Shown here in pieces: positions 18,674 through 27,549 of a DNA stretch of 64,000 bases. Below the pieces are notes generated by a model, which saw only the letters and a program-made list of their open reading frames with translations, did no database searches and was not told the origin of the DNA. Position 1 is the stretch's first letter. Each line of letters opens with the position of its first letter. The translations under genes and the position numbers were made by a program. Source of the DNA: UBA4736 sp002404015 (GTDB taxonomy: Bacteria > Chloroflexota > Dormibacteria > Dormibacterales > Dormibacteraceae); contig DAIOCN010000001.1 in the NCBI GenBank assembly GCA_036747295.1, positions 1-64,000 on the forward strand. The letters are read 5' to 3'.

Positions 18674-20508
18674 TGGGCAACCTCCTGAGCCCGCAGGCCC
18701 TCGGCGGCTCGTTCGCTCTCCAGACCGCCCGACCGCTCGAGTGGCTGTTCGTCGCGGCCGCTCTGGGCATGTTCGGCGCCGGAGCCGCCCTGTTCTATTG
18801 GCGCGGCGGTCGGGACATGGCGGGCAGCCGGCGCATCCCCGATCGCCTGGCAGCGGGCCTCGAGGCCCTGAGCGGCCTGCCGGCCTGGTCGGCCGCCGGG
18901 GTGCTGATCGGCCTCTGGGCGCTGATCGTGGCCTATGTCGGATTCGTCTGGGACGTTGCCTGGCACGCCGACACCGGCCGCGACCCGGAGCTCTTCACGG
19001 TTCCCCACACGCTGATCATCATGGGGCTCGGCGGCATGGCGCTGGCGGCCCTGGCTGCCGTCGCCCTCGCCACCCTGCGGCGGGCCGAGTCCGGCTGGCG
19101 CTGGCGCCGGTTCCGAGTGCCCTACTCCGCCCTTCCGCTCTTCCTGCTCGGGATGGGCGCGCTGACGGGCTTCCCCCTGGACGACGTGTGGCACGCGGCC
19201 TACGGCATCGACGTCACGATGTGGAGCCCCACCCACCAGCTGATGATCGGGGGCGCCTCCCTGTCGCCCCTCGCCATCTGGCTGATGCTGACCGAGGCCG
19301 GCGCCCGCCGCGGCGGCCCGGGAGGCCGGCTCCGGCTGGCCCTGCCAGGCGCCGTGCTCATCGGCCTGTCCACCTTCCAACTGGAGTACGACATGGGCAT
19401 CCCCCAGTGGCAGGCCCTGTTCCAGCCGGTCCTGATCGCCGCCGCCGCCGCGATCGGCCTGGTGGCGGCCCGGGCTGCCCTGGGCAGGGGCGGCGCGCTC
19501 GTGGCCGTCGTGGGCTTCATGGTCCTTCGCATCCTGGTCGCACTCCTGGTCGGACCCGGACTGCACCACACCCTGCCGCGTTTCCCGCTGTACCTCGGCG
19601 AGGCGGCGGTCGTGGAGATCGCCTTCGCGGTGTTGGGCAGCGCTCGGCCGATCTGGCGGGCGCTGGTGGCAGGCGCGCTGGTGGGCACGGTCGGGCTGGC
19701 GACGGAGTGGGCGTGGACCCACCTCTGGTTCACGAATGCCTGGCAGCCCAGCCTCCTGCCCTACCTGTGGATCGCCGTGGCGGCGGCCATCGCCGGCTCG
19801 GTGGTCGGCCTGGCCGCCGGCCAGGTGCTGGCCGGCCGGCGCCCGGAGGTGCCCTTCCCGATGGTGGCCGGGGCGCTTGTGGTCCTGGCGTTCCTGGTCG
19901 CCTTCCACCTGCCGGCCCGCCAGGCCGGGCCCGGCCGGGTCACGATCGAGACCGCGGCGGCCGGGCCCGCCTCGCTGGTCACGAACCGCGACGGCACGCC
20001 GACTGTACGCCGCGACGTCACCTTGGCGCTCACGGTCGAGCCACCGGACGCCGTGCTGGACGCCGACTGGTTCAACGTGACCGCCTGGCAGGGCGGGCCG
20101 CCGGTTCAGCACCTGCGGCTGGTCCGGACTTCGCCCGGCCACTACCGGGCCGAGGGCGTGGTACCTACCGGGGGGAACTGGAAGAGCCTGATCATGCTGG
20201 GCCGGGGGGACGTGGTCGCGGCGGTGCCTGTGGCGATGCCGGCCGACCCCGCCTACGGGCTCGGCGAGATACCGCCGCCGGACCAGCGCACGGCTGCCTT
20301 CTCGCCCGCCAGCAGCTACCTGATGCGCGAGTTCCGAGGCGGTTCGCCCTGGCCCGCCTACGTCGCCACCGGCGCCTTCATCGTGATCGTCCTGGCCTGG
20401 GTCGCCGGGCTGGGGCTCGCCTTCCGGGCCGCGGGACGCCTGTTCGAGCCGGGCCCCGCGGCGCCGCGGCGATCACGGCGGAAGCTCTCCCGCCCGCGCG
20501 TCACCTAA
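18673..20508 (+). CDS. polytopic membrane protein of unknown function (611 aa)
   Basis: About 12 hydrophobic segments cover residues 20-430, followed by an extracytoplasmic beta-rich domain (about 430-560) and a last membrane helix. Conserved-looking His residues lie in the membrane portion (WHADTGRDPE, DVWHAAYGIDVTMWSPTHQ, GLHHTLPRFPLYLGE), suggestive of metal or cofactor binding. The start overlaps the SRPBCC stop (TGATG), ending a four-gene operon. The family was not identified. Confidence 0.7.
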   Translation: MGNLLSPQALGGSFALQTARPLEWLFVAAALGMFGAGAALFYWRGGRDMAGSRRIPDRLAAGLEALSGLPAWSAAGVLIGLWALIVAYVGFVWDVAWHADTGRDPELFTVPHTLIIMGLGGMALAALAAVALATLRRAESGWRWRRFRVPYSALPLFLLGMGALTGFPLDDVWHAAYGIDVTMWSPTHQLMIGGASLSPLAIWLMLTEAGARRGGPGGRLRLALPGAVLIGLSTFQLEYDMGIPQWQALFQPVLIAAAAAIGLVAARAALGRGGALVAVVGFMVLRILVALLVGPGLHHTLPRFPLYLGEAAVVEIAFAVLGSARPIWRALVAGALVGTVGLATEWAWTHLWFTNAWQPSLLPYLWIAVAAAIAGSVVGLAAGQVLAGRRPEVPFPMVAGALVVLAFLVAFHLPARQAGPGRVTIETAAAGPASLVTNRDGTPTVRRDVTLALTVEPPDAVLDADWFNVTAWQGGPPVQHLRLVRTSPGHYRAEGVVPTGGNWKSLIMLGRGDVVAAVPVAMPADPAYGLGEIPPPDQRTAAFSPASSYLMREFRGGSPWPAYVATGAFIVIVLAWVAGLGLAFRAAGRLFEPGPAAPRRSRRKLSRPRVT

Positions 20509-20594
20509 CAGGTCTGTCAGCGGGGCGAAGAGGCGGCGGAGCGCCAGCCGGGCGCGGCGACCGACCCTTTGCCGCTCCTAAAGAGGGGATGGCG

Positions 20595-20700
20595 CCGTAA
20601 GGGCGGGCTCCGCCCGCCCGTATGAGTCCCTCATCCCAACGCCGACCAACGTCTGTTGAGGGAAGGGGGCTCGTGGGGGAAACAAGCTTGTTTCCCCCGC
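20595..20700 (-). repeat. solo diverged copy of the intergenic hairpin repeat
   Basis: This copy has the same order as the 139-bp array unit read on the minus strand: a GC hairpin (GGGCGGGC TCC GCCCGCCC, about 20600-20618), a TGAGTCC element, a spacer, and a second hairpin. The second hairpin is a perfect 24-bp palindrome at 20675-20698 (arm GGGGGAAACAAG). It lies between two convergent genes (membrane protein and Smr), where it may also stop transcription from both sides. Confidence 0.55.
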
Positions 20701-20706
20701 GCCTGA

Positions 20707-21045
20707 TTAGCGATAGGTACGGCGGGGCTCGTCCGACCAGGTTTCGCGGCGCGCGTTCTGGGGTCGCTTGAGGGTGAGCACGATCGACCCCGCCTTCTCC
20801 CAGGCCTGGTCGCGGGCGGCGTAGGTGTCGAAGGCCCCCTGCCGGACCATCCGGCGGAGCTCCCATTTGATTCGGCCGCGACCTTCGGTGACCTCTTCCT
20901 CCACGTCTGCCGCGCCGTGCACCAGCTCGATGGAGTCGAGGCCGTTGTTGTAGGCCTCCGCAACCCGGCGCAGGGCCAGGCTGACCGCCGTCCTGACGTC
21001 GTGGCCGTGGAGGTCCACGGTCGATGTGCGGGTCTTGCGAGCCAT
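20707..21045 (-). CDS. Smr-domain protein (112 aa)
   Basis: A small MutS-related (Smr) domain. The DLHG motif lies at residues 11-14 (VDLHGHDVRTAVSLAL) and a second block reads ELVHGAADVEEE. The canonical second motif HGxG is altered to HGAA, so nuclease activity is doubtful. It stands alone at the convergent repeat and starts back-to-back with the small ORF at 21044 (their start codons overlap on opposite strands). Confidence 0.75.
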   Translation of the reverse strand: MARKTRTSTVDLHGHDVRTAVSLALRRVAEAYNNGLDSIELVHGAADVEEEVTEGRGRIKWELRRMVRQGAFDTYAARDQAWEKAGSIVLTLKRPQNARRETWSDEPRRTYR

Positions 21046-21178
21046 GCGCCTAAGTGTGCGGTACCTGCTGGCGCTGGCGTCCTCGACCAAGTACATCGTG
21101 ACCGGGGGCGTTCTGCTGGCGGCCGTCACAATCGACGCCCTCGCCCGCCAGGGTAGGGAGGCCTCGGGCCCGGCCTGA
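21044..21178 (+). pseudogene. remnant of a sugar ABC permease C-terminus (44 aa)
   Basis: The frame encodes one hydrophobic helix and tail (SSTKYIVTGGVLLAAVTIDA followed by LARQGR). This closely resembles the last helix and C-terminus of XylH/RbsC-type sugar permeases. Nothing else of such a gene is present, so it is probably a leftover of a deletion; alternatively it is a real single-TM mini-protein. The ATG overlaps the Smr start on the other strand. Confidence 0.4.
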
Positions 21179-21520
21179 GCCCGACCGCAGATCGGATCGG
21201 CGAGAGGCGGCTGGTCGGACTCAGCCACCACGAGACCTTGATGCGACCGGCTCGTTCGGCCGGAGCCAGGTTGACGACCTCGTGCTGCGCTTGTCCTACC
21301 CGTCAGGTCCGGCTCGACCCTTGTGCGCGCAATTCCTGAGAGCGGCGTACAGTGACAGGTCCGGCCGGGACCGCTCCGTAGCCCTCTCAGCGTTCCAACC
21401 TCTAGCAGGGCCGCCAATCCTCGCAACCCCGATGGGCAGAAAGGCGATAGACGCATCGGTTACAGATCCACCCGGCCGACCGGCGCGGCAGGCGACCCCA
21501 GCCTTCCGACCACTGTCGTC
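21179..21520. other. 342-bp intergenic region
   Basis: No coding frame with convincing composition was seen. It contains a possible 6-bp stem (CCGATG / CATCGG) near 21430-21455 upstream of the histidine kinase, but not the full conserved core of any riboswitch I know. It probably carries the kinase promoter. Confidence 0.4.
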
Positions 21521-23281
21521 GTGAGAGAGGCGCTGGGCGACATCGTGGCCGCCTGCGAGCTGCGCGAGGGGTCCCGCGTTGGGATCCCGGGGCGCCCCCA
21601 CCACTACCGAAGCGTTCTCCGCGACCAGATCGGCAACGTCTGGACGTGCAAGCACGAGCACGCCGACCAGGACGACGCCCACGCCTGCGCCAAGGCCGAG
21701 TACGAGCGCCGGGTCGAGTCCGGCGAGATCAAGACGCGGGGGCGCCGCAAGCCGGTCGATCGGACCTCCAACGGGGCCCAACCGCCCGCCGCGACCACCA
21801 CCGAGCCGCCTCCGGAGGCCGCCGTCGAGCCCACCTCTGAACCGGAGATGCGCCGGGCCAGGGATGCGGCCGCGCTGGGGGACGGCCTCCTTGGGGTCTT
21901 CTGCACCAACGCGGCGTCCCAGATCATCGACGCCAACCCCGCCATCCTTCGCATCCTCGGCTGCGACTGGGCGTACCTGAAGGGCAAGACGTTCGAAGAG
22001 ATCACGCATCCCGAGGACACCTGGATCGCCCATAACGCGTTCGAGAAGCTGCGCTCCGGGGCCAAGGAGCACTCGACCTATGAGAAGCGCTTCCTGGCCG
22101 CCGACGGCACGCCTGTCCTCTGCGCGGTCAGGATCTCGGGCATCGGCATGCGCGGCGAGCTGGCGGGCGTCGTCGTCATGGTCGCCGATCTGACGGAGCG
22201 GCCGGAGAACCCGGCCGCCGGCCAGCTCCCCGAGCTGCTGAGGAAGGTCCTGGCCACCGCCCCCATGCTCCTGTTCGCGTACGACATGGACGGGATCATC
22301 ACTCTCTGCGAGGGCCGCGGCTGCGAAGAACTGCTCGGCGAAGGCGACCTCGTCGGCCGCCCGATCTGGGAGCTTTTCGCAGGCCAGGAAGGCGTCGACC
22401 AGCAATTCCGGCGGGGTCTGGCCGGCGAGTCGGGCGACGTGAATTTCACGCTCGGCAAAGTCCAGTTCAAGTGCCAGTACCAGCCGATCTGGGATGCCGA
22501 GCACACCCGGCTCGGGGTGTCGGGTGTGGCGCTCGATGTAACGGAGCTCCTGCAGGTAGGCGAGGAGAACGCGCAGCTGTCGAACTTTCTGGCCGCGATG
22601 AGCCACGAGCTGAGAACGCCGCTTACCACGATCCTGGGCTTTGCCCAGCTGCTGGCCGATGAGAGCCTCGGCACGCTCACCGACCGCCAGAAGCGCTACG
22701 TCCAGCACATCGACGGCGGCGGGCACCAGCTCCTGAGCCTGGTGAACGACATCCTCGACCTGTCCAAGGTCAAGGCCGGTCAGATGACGCTGGCCGACGA
22801 CCCGCTGGACGCGCGCGAGGTGCTGCACACGGCGGCCGTGCAGGTCGGCGCGCTGGCCGAGTCCAAGGGCATCGAGATGGTCGAGCGGCCCGGCCCGGCG
22901 ATCCGCTTCATCGCGGACGGGCGGCGCGTCCACCAGATCCTTCTGAACCTGCTGTCGAACGCCCTCAAGTTCACACCTACGGGCGGCACGATCGAGGTGT
23001 CCGGGCGGGCGGGCGGCGCTACCGACGTCATCCTGTCGGTTACAGACACGGGGAGCGGCATCCCCCCGGACCAGCTGGAGGGGATGTTCGACGAGTATCG
23101 GCAGGCGGACGGTCGGCAGGGGCCCAACCGCGAAGGGACCGGCCTGGGCCTGGCACTGAGCCGGCGCTTCGCCATCCGGATGGGCGGCCGCCTCGAGGCC
23201 GAGAGCGAGGAGGGGGTGGGCAGCACTTTCCGGCTCACACTGCCCGACGGATCGGCCCCGCTCGAGAGGGTCAGCAGCTAA
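21521..23281 (+). CDS. soluble PAS-PAS histidine kinase (586 aa)
   Basis: A cytoplasmic sensor kinase without membrane segments. The N-terminal ~55 residues carry His/Cys pairs (WTCKHEHADQDDAHACAK) that could bind metal. Two PAS domains follow (about 110-230 and 240-345), then the HisKA H-box (FLAAMSHELRTPLTTILGFA) and an HATPase domain with N-box LLNLLSNALKF, G1 DTGSGIP and G2 GTGLGLALS. It starts at GTG 21521. No response regulator adjoins it, so its partner is elsewhere. Confidence 0.92.
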   Translation: MREALGDIVAACELREGSRVGIPGRPHHYRSVLRDQIGNVWTCKHEHADQDDAHACAKAEYERRVESGEIKTRGRRKPVDRTSNGAQPPAATTTEPPPEAAVEPTSEPEMRRARDAAALGDGLLGVFCTNAASQIIDANPAILRILGCDWAYLKGKTFEEITHPEDTWIAHNAFEKLRSGAKEHSTYEKRFLAADGTPVLCAVRISGIGMRGELAGVVVMVADLTERPENPAAGQLPELLRKVLATAPMLLFAYDMDGIITLCEGRGCEELLGEGDLVGRPIWELFAGQEGVDQQFRRGLAGESGDVNFTLGKVQFKCQYQPIWDAEHTRLGVSGVALDVTELLQVGEENAQLSNFLAAMSHELRTPLTTILGFAQLLADESLGTLTDRQKRYVQHIDGGGHQLLSLVNDILDLSKVKAGQMTLADDPLDAREVLHTAAVQVGALAESKGIEMVERPGPAIRFIADGRRVHQILLNLLSNALKFTPTGGTIEVSGRAGGATDVILSVTDTGSGIPPDQLEGMFDEYRQADGRQGPNREGTGLGLALSRRFAIRMGGRLEAESEEGVGSTFRLTLPDGSAPLERVSS

Positions 23282-23381
23282 GGCAAACGGTGGCTGGCGC
23301 TCGGTCCTCTCGGGCTAACTGATCGGACAGCGCGGCTAACCGGTTTCGCCCAAGGACCGCACAAATGTTTAGTGAAACCCA

Positions 23382-23453
23382 TTGTGCGGCCCGACGATCT
23401 GGCTGATCCTGCTCGGGCCCACGATCTTCCAGCTCTTCGGGAAGGGCTTCTGA
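23382..23453 (+). CDS. possible hydrophobic micropeptide (23 aa)
   Basis: A TTG-initiated frame encodes a nearly fully hydrophobic peptide containing CGPTIWLILLGPTIFQLFGK. It is too short for confident calling, but it spans exactly one membrane helix and is followed at once by a hairpin (23439-23461). Confidence 0.2.
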   Translation: MCGPTIWLILLGPTIFQLFGKGF

Positions 23454-23461
23454 GCCTTCCC
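23439..23461. terminator. hairpin between convergent genes
   Basis: GGGAAGG and CCTTCCC form a 7-bp stem with a 9-nt loop in the spacer between the histidine kinase and the minus-strand transglutaminase. It ends 6 bp before the transglutaminase stop. No T tract is seen. Confidence 0.3.
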
Positions 23462-23466
23462 GCCTG

Positions 23467-24291
23467 CTACCCGACCAGGCGGGTCCTGACGCTCACGTCC
23501 ATGGTTCCCGTCGCAGCCCCCACGTACACGCCGCGGGTGGGGGCGGCGTCCCGGTAGTCGCGACCGACGGCGACCCTGACGTGGTTCTCAGAAGCTCGGA
23601 TCGGATGCGTCGCGTCGTATCCCAGCCAGCCCCGGCCCGGAATCCAGGCCTCGGCCCAGGCGTGTGACGCGCCCACGGTGACGCCGCCCTCGCCGGGCAC
23701 GTAGATGTAGCCGCTGACATAGCGGGCCGGGATGCCCAACGCGCGGGCGGTGGCGAGGAAGAGGTGAGCGAAGTCCTGGCAGACGCCCGCCCGCAGGCGC
23801 AGCACCTCGTCGACCGCGCTGTACACGGTGGTCACGGCGGGGTCGTACGTGAAATCGCGGCTGATCGCGACCGTCAGCTCGTCGAGCGCGGCCTCCACCG
23901 CCGGGCCGCTCCCGAGGTCGGTCGGGCTGAACGGGTGGGCCAGCCGGCGTACGGCCGGTACGTCGAGCACCGGCGGGCGGTAGCGCAAGAAGTCCTGGAC
24001 CAGGCCGGCGTCGCGGCCAGGGCCCTGGCCGTCGCCCCGGCCGGTTTCGACGAGGGAGCGGCTGGTGACCCGCAGCCGCTGGTGGTCGCGCAGCAGGTTG
24101 AAGTAGTGGGAGAGGTTGCCGTAACCGTCCTGGAAGCTGTGCACCTCCACGCGGGGGCTGACCTCCAGCTTGAAGCCCAGCCCGCGCTGACCGTGACCGT
24201 CCGGTGGTTGCAGGCGCACCTCCATGACTGTTTCGGAGATCGGCGCCGAGTACTCGAAGCGGGTCGTGTGTACGATCTCGAACCGTCTCAT
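23467..24291 (-). CDS. transglutaminase-like protease-fold protein (274 aa)
   Basis: An N-terminal beta-domain typical of bacterial transglutaminase-like proteins (MRRFEIVHTTRFEYSAPISE) precedes the papain-fold core. The catalytic triad is intact: Cys in GVCQDFAH (about residue 171), His in ASHAWAEAW, Asp in YDATHP. It overlaps the alpha-E gene by 4 nt. Together with alpha-E and ATP-grasp proteins, this is a known conserved gene set thought to make and trim a peptide-like product or modify proteins; the product is unknown. Confidence 0.9.
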   Translation of the reverse strand: MRRFEIVHTTRFEYSAPISETVMEVRLQPPDGHGQRGLGFKLEVSPRVEVHSFQDGYGNLSHYFNLLRDHQRLRVTSRSLVETGRGDGQGPGRDAGLVQDFLRYRPPVLDVPAVRRLAHPFSPTDLGSGPAVEAALDELTVAISRDFTYDPAVTTVYSAVDEVLRLRAGVCQDFAHLFLATARALGIPARYVSGYIYVPGEGGVTVGASHAWAEAWIPGRGWLGYDATHPIRASENHVRVAVGRDYRDAAPTRGVYVGAATGTMDVSVRTRLVG

Positions 24292-25235
24292 TGCTGCTGC
24301 TGGGGCGCTCGGCCCGATGTGTCGCCCGGCACGGCCGAGGCGACCCGGCTGGGATGAAAGTAGGTCTCTCGAAGGGACGACTCCAGCTGCTGGAGCAGGG
24401 TTCGGAAGGAGCTCTCGAAATCGGCCGGCGCCGCCGCCACCTGCGCCGGATCCACCTCCTGGAACAGGGAGTTGAGACGGCCCAGCAGGCGGCCGGGGCG
24501 GGAGCGGGCCCGGGGCCCGTCGATCCGGTGCACCGACGTCAGCGACTCGGCGACCGAGAAACGGGCCGAGCGAGGCAGGTCCGGATCAAGCAGGAGGAAG
24601 GCGATCACGCCCTGCGGGGTGACGGGCCCGGAGACCCGGTTTCGATAGGACTCGTAGCCGAAGCAGGACTTGAGGACGGCGGTCCACTCCACCGTGTCCT
24701 CGGGCGTCTCGGCCAGCTCTCCCGACTTGCGGATCACGACGCTGGCCACGTTGGAGGCCCGCTCCAGGAACTTGCCCAGGCGGACGAAATCGCGCGCCTC
24801 GTCGTGGGCCATGGTGTCCTCGAGCAGCCCGCCCAGCAGGTGGATGCTCATCTGGACATCGGCCAGGAAGTCGTCCAGGCCGCGTTGCCAGTCCGGCTCC
24901 TGCACGCGCCAGTAGAGCGAGTTCAGGTGCTCGTAGACCTCGCTGGGCAGCGTCGGCCTCACCACCTGGGCGGCGGATCGCGCCGCCGCCACGCTGCCCC
25001 GGACGGATGGCCCGGCGGAGCCCGCCACCACCAGCTCCACGGCCTGCTCGCCCCGGTCGACGTCGCTGGCCGCCCAGCCGGCCAGCGTGATGAAGCCGGT
25101 CCAGAAGCCTGAGCCGGGCTCTGTCGCGCGGTCGAGGGAGAGCCGGACGTGGACGCCCAGGATCCGGGCCAGGTGGTCGGCCCGCTCCAGCTGGCGGCCC
25201 AACAGCCACAGCGAGGTGGCGGTCCGGCTAAGCAT
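24288..25235 (-). CDS. alpha-E domain protein (315 aa)
   Basis: An all-helical protein that begins MLSRTATSLWLLGRQLERAD, the hallmark start of the alpha-E family, with conserved R/E-rich helices throughout (LNSLYWRVQEPDWQRGLDDF). Alpha-E proteins are almost always encoded beside circularly permuted ATP-grasp and transglutaminase genes, as here. It overlaps both neighbours. Biochemical function is not established. Confidence 0.9.
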   Translation of the reverse strand: MLSRTATSLWLLGRQLERADHLARILGVHVRLSLDRATEPGSGFWTGFITLAGWAASDVDRGEQAVELVVAGSAGPSVRGSVAAARSAAQVVRPTLPSEVYEHLNSLYWRVQEPDWQRGLDDFLADVQMSIHLLGGLLEDTMAHDEARDFVRLGKFLERASNVASVVIRKSGELAETPEDTVEWTAVLKSCFGYESYRNRVSGPVTPQGVIAFLLLDPDLPRSARFSVAESLTSVHRIDGPRARSRPGRLLGRLNSLFQEVDPAQVAAAPADFESSFRTLLQQLESSLRETYFHPSRVASAVPGDTSGRAPQQQQ

Positions 25236-26700
25236 CCTCAGTCACATCGGTGCCGGCGGCGCCCAGCACCCAGGTGTCCCGGCTGCCGCCGCCCTGGGAG
25301 CTGTTGACGACCAGCGATCCCGCCTTCAGCGCGATCCGTGTCAGGCCGCCGGGCGTCACGTGCATGTCGCGCCCGGTCAGCACGAATGGCCGCAGGTCCT
25401 GGTGGGCCCTGCGCAGCCGGCGCCCGTCCAGCACGGGCTGGACGGAGAGGGAGACCACCGGCTGGGCGATGAAGGCCCGGGGTTGGGCCGTGATCCGGCG
25501 CCGGAAGCGCTGGCGCTCCTGCCGGGTTGACGCGGGCCCGATCAGCATCCCGTAGCCCCCGGAAGCGTCCACTGTCTTGACGACCAGCTGCTCCATGTGG
25601 TCGAGCACGTAGCGGCGGTCGTCATCCACCGCGCAGACGAAGGTCTGGACGTTGGGGAGGATGGGATCCTCGTCGAGGTAGTAGCGGATGATCCGCGGGA
25701 TCAGGCCGTAGACGGCCTTGTCGTCGGCCACCCCGTTGCCGAGCCCGTTGGCGATCACCACGTTGCCCGCCCGGTAGGCGTTGACCAGGCCTGGCACACC
25801 GACGACCGAGTCATGGTGGCCGAAGATGGGATCCAGCCACTCGTCATCCACCCGCCGGTAGATAACGTGCACGGGGCGGAGGCCGCGAGTGGTGCGCATG
25901 AACAGGTGGTCCTGGTCGACGACCAGGTCGCTGCCCTCGACCAGCTCGATCCCCATCTGCTTGGCCAGGTAGAGGTGCTCGTAGTAGGCGGAGTTGTTGA
26001 TCCCGGGAGTGAGCAGCACGACGGTGGGGTCGTCGGTCTGCGAACCCAGCCAGCGCAGGTTCTCCAGCAGGTGGTGGGGGTAATCCTCGACCGCTCGCAC
26101 CGGGTAGCCGTCGAAGAGGTCCGGGAGCACCCGCTTCATAACCTCCCGGTTGGCCAGCACATAGGAGACGCCGGAGGGGGTCCGCAGGTTGTCCTCGAGG
26201 ACGAGAAAGCCGCCGCGCTGGTCGCGCACCAGGTCGATCCCGGCCACGTGGCAGTGGATCCCGTGGGGCACTGCCAGCCCGTCCAGCTCTCGCATGTAGA
26301 GCGGGCTGGAGAGCACCAGCTCCGGCGGCACCACGTTCTGGCGCAGGATCTTCTTGGGGCCGTAGACGTCCTCCAGGAAGAGGTTGAGCGCGTGCACCCG
26401 CTGCTTGAGCCCGGCCTCCAGGCGGGCCCAGGTCCGAGCCGAGATGATGCGCGGGATCAGATCGAAGGGGAACACCTTCTCGATTCCCTGCTCGTCGGGG
26501 TATACGGCGAAGGTGATGCCGTGGTTCCGGAACATCTCCATGGCCAGCCCGTGGCGGCGCTTCAGCTCGGGGCGGCCCAGCTGGTTGAGCCGCTCGTACA
26601 GGCGCCGGTAGGCCGGCCGCGGCTCCGCGGGGCCGGCCAGCATCTCGTCGTAGAAGCCCCCGGCCCGGTAGTCAGAGCCTAGGGGCTGGCTGGCTGGCAC
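25228..26700 (-). CDS. circularly permuted ATP-grasp protein (490 aa)
   Basis: A member of the CP_ATPgrasp family. Recognisable blocks are FYDEMLAGPAEPRPAYRRLY at the N-terminus, VPPELVLSSPLYMRELDGL, the IDLVRDQRGGFLVLEDNLRT metal/ATP region and TPGINNSAYYEHLYLAKQMG. ATP-grasp enzymes ligate carboxylates to amines through acyl-phosphates, so it may form peptide bonds. I took GTG 26700, since the conserved N-terminus begins within ~15 codons; an extension to 26832 would overlap the divergent transglutaminase. It overlaps the alpha-E gene by 8 nt. Confidence 0.88.
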   Translation of the reverse strand: MPASQPLGSDYRAGGFYDEMLAGPAEPRPAYRRLYERLNQLGRPELKRRHGLAMEMFRNHGITFAVYPDEQGIEKVFPFDLIPRIISARTWARLEAGLKQRVHALNLFLEDVYGPKKILRQNVVPPELVLSSPLYMRELDGLAVPHGIHCHVAGIDLVRDQRGGFLVLEDNLRTPSGVSYVLANREVMKRVLPDLFDGYPVRAVEDYPHHLLENLRWLGSQTDDPTVVLLTPGINNSAYYEHLYLAKQMGIELVEGSDLVVDQDHLFMRTTRGLRPVHVIYRRVDDEWLDPIFGHHDSVVGVPGLVNAYRAGNVVIANGLGNGVADDKAVYGLIPRIIRYYLDEDPILPNVQTFVCAVDDDRRYVLDHMEQLVVKTVDASGGYGMLIGPASTRQERQRFRRRITAQPRAFIAQPVVSLSVQPVLDGRRLRRAHQDLRPFVLTGRDMHVTPGGLTRIALKAGSLVVNSSQGGGSRDTWVLGAAGTDVTEDA

Positions 26701-26701
26701 A

Positions 26702-26709
26702 GTTATAGT
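26702..26709. promoter_or_regulatory. overlapping divergent -10 boxes
   Basis: A near-palindromic AT-rich core reads TATAGT on the plus strand (26704-26709) and TATAAC on the minus strand (26702-26707). It sits between the divergent ATP-grasp and transglutaminase genes, whose GTG codons are within 1 nt of it. Either transcription starts inside the called genes and true starts lie slightly downstream, or the match is fortuitous. Confidence 0.3.
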
Positions 26710-27549
26710 GTGTCCGCCATCTTGACGGCAGGGAGCACCATCAACCTCCGGGTCGGCTGTGAGTTCACCTACGAGATCCCGGGCACGACGCCGGCGATCA
26801 TGCAGGTGCGGCCCCGCTCGGACGCCCGGCACCGCCTGGTGCGGGAAGATTGGTCCACCGAGCCGTCAGTCCCGCTGGACGAGTACGTGGACATGTACGG
26901 CAATCTCGTCAAGCGCCTGGTCATGGAGCCAGGCAGCCTGCGCCTGCGCTACGACGCGGTCTGTGAGGTGCCGGGCGAGGCCGACCCCCAGGACCTGGCG
27001 GCGCCCCAGCTGGCGATCGAGGACGTCCCCGGCGAGCTCCTCCACTACACGCTGCCCAGCCGCTACTGCCTCTCCGACAAGCTCATGGGCACTGCCTGGG
27101 AGCTTTTCGAGGGCTCACCGCCCGGCTGGGGCCGGGTCCAGGCGATCTGTGACTGGGTGCACGCCAACATCACCTTCCAGTACGGCGCCAGCGACCCGAT
27201 GACTACTGCCGTGGACGTCATGGAACGGCGGCGGGGTGTCTGCCGTGATTTCGCGCATCTGGGCGTTACCTTCTGCAGGGCCATGAACATCCCCGCCCGC
27301 TACGTTTTCGGCTATCTGCCCGACATCGATGTCCCGCCCGCGGCGGACCCGATGGACTTTGCTGCCTGGATGCAGGTGTGGCTGGGCGACCACTGGTGGA
27401 CCTTCGACCCCCGAAACAACCAGGCCAGAGTCGGCCGCGTGCTGATCGGGGTCGGCCGCGACGCCCTCGACGTGGCCATGATGACGACCTACGGGCCGGC
27501 CAACTTCCGCTCGATGACGGTCTGGGCCGACCTCGAGGAGTCGGCGTGA
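26710..27549 (+). CDS. transglutaminase-like protein lacking the catalytic His (279 aa)
   Basis: A papain-fold transglutaminase-like protein with catalytic Cys in GVCRDFAHLGVTFCRAMNIP (about residue 178) and Asp in WTFDPRNN. In the usual family the His lies in a DFHAW motif; here it reads PMDFAAWMQVWLGDHWW, with Ala in place of His. It may be inactive or use the nearby DH. It overlaps the next transglutaminase (GTGA), so the two may form a heteromer. Start at GTG 26710 or a TTG 12 nt on. Confidence 0.85.
   Translation: MSAILTAGSTINLRVGCEFTYEIPGTTPAIMQVRPRSDARHRLVREDWSTEPSVPLDEYVDMYGNLVKRLVMEPGSLRLRYDAVCEVPGEADPQDLAAPQLAIEDVPGELLHYTLPSRYCLSDKLMGTAWELFEGSPPGWGRVQAICDWVHANITFQYGASDPMTTAVDVMERRRGVCRDFAHLGVTFCRAMNIPARYVFGYLPDIDVPPAADPMDFAAWMQVWLGDHWWTFDPRNNQARVGRVLIGVGRDALDVAMMTTYGPANFRSMTVWADLEESA

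Noticed and set aside
18553..20142. 529-codon minus-strand frame opposite the 611-aa membrane protein
   Set aside because: The plus-strand frame has clear TM helices and coupled starts; the minus frame is Gly/Gln/His/Arg-rich shadow.
21390..21480. Possible c-di-GMP or other riboswitch before the histidine kinase
   Set aside because: A short stem and AAGGCGATAGACGC-like segment caught the eye, but the conserved riboswitch core is not present.
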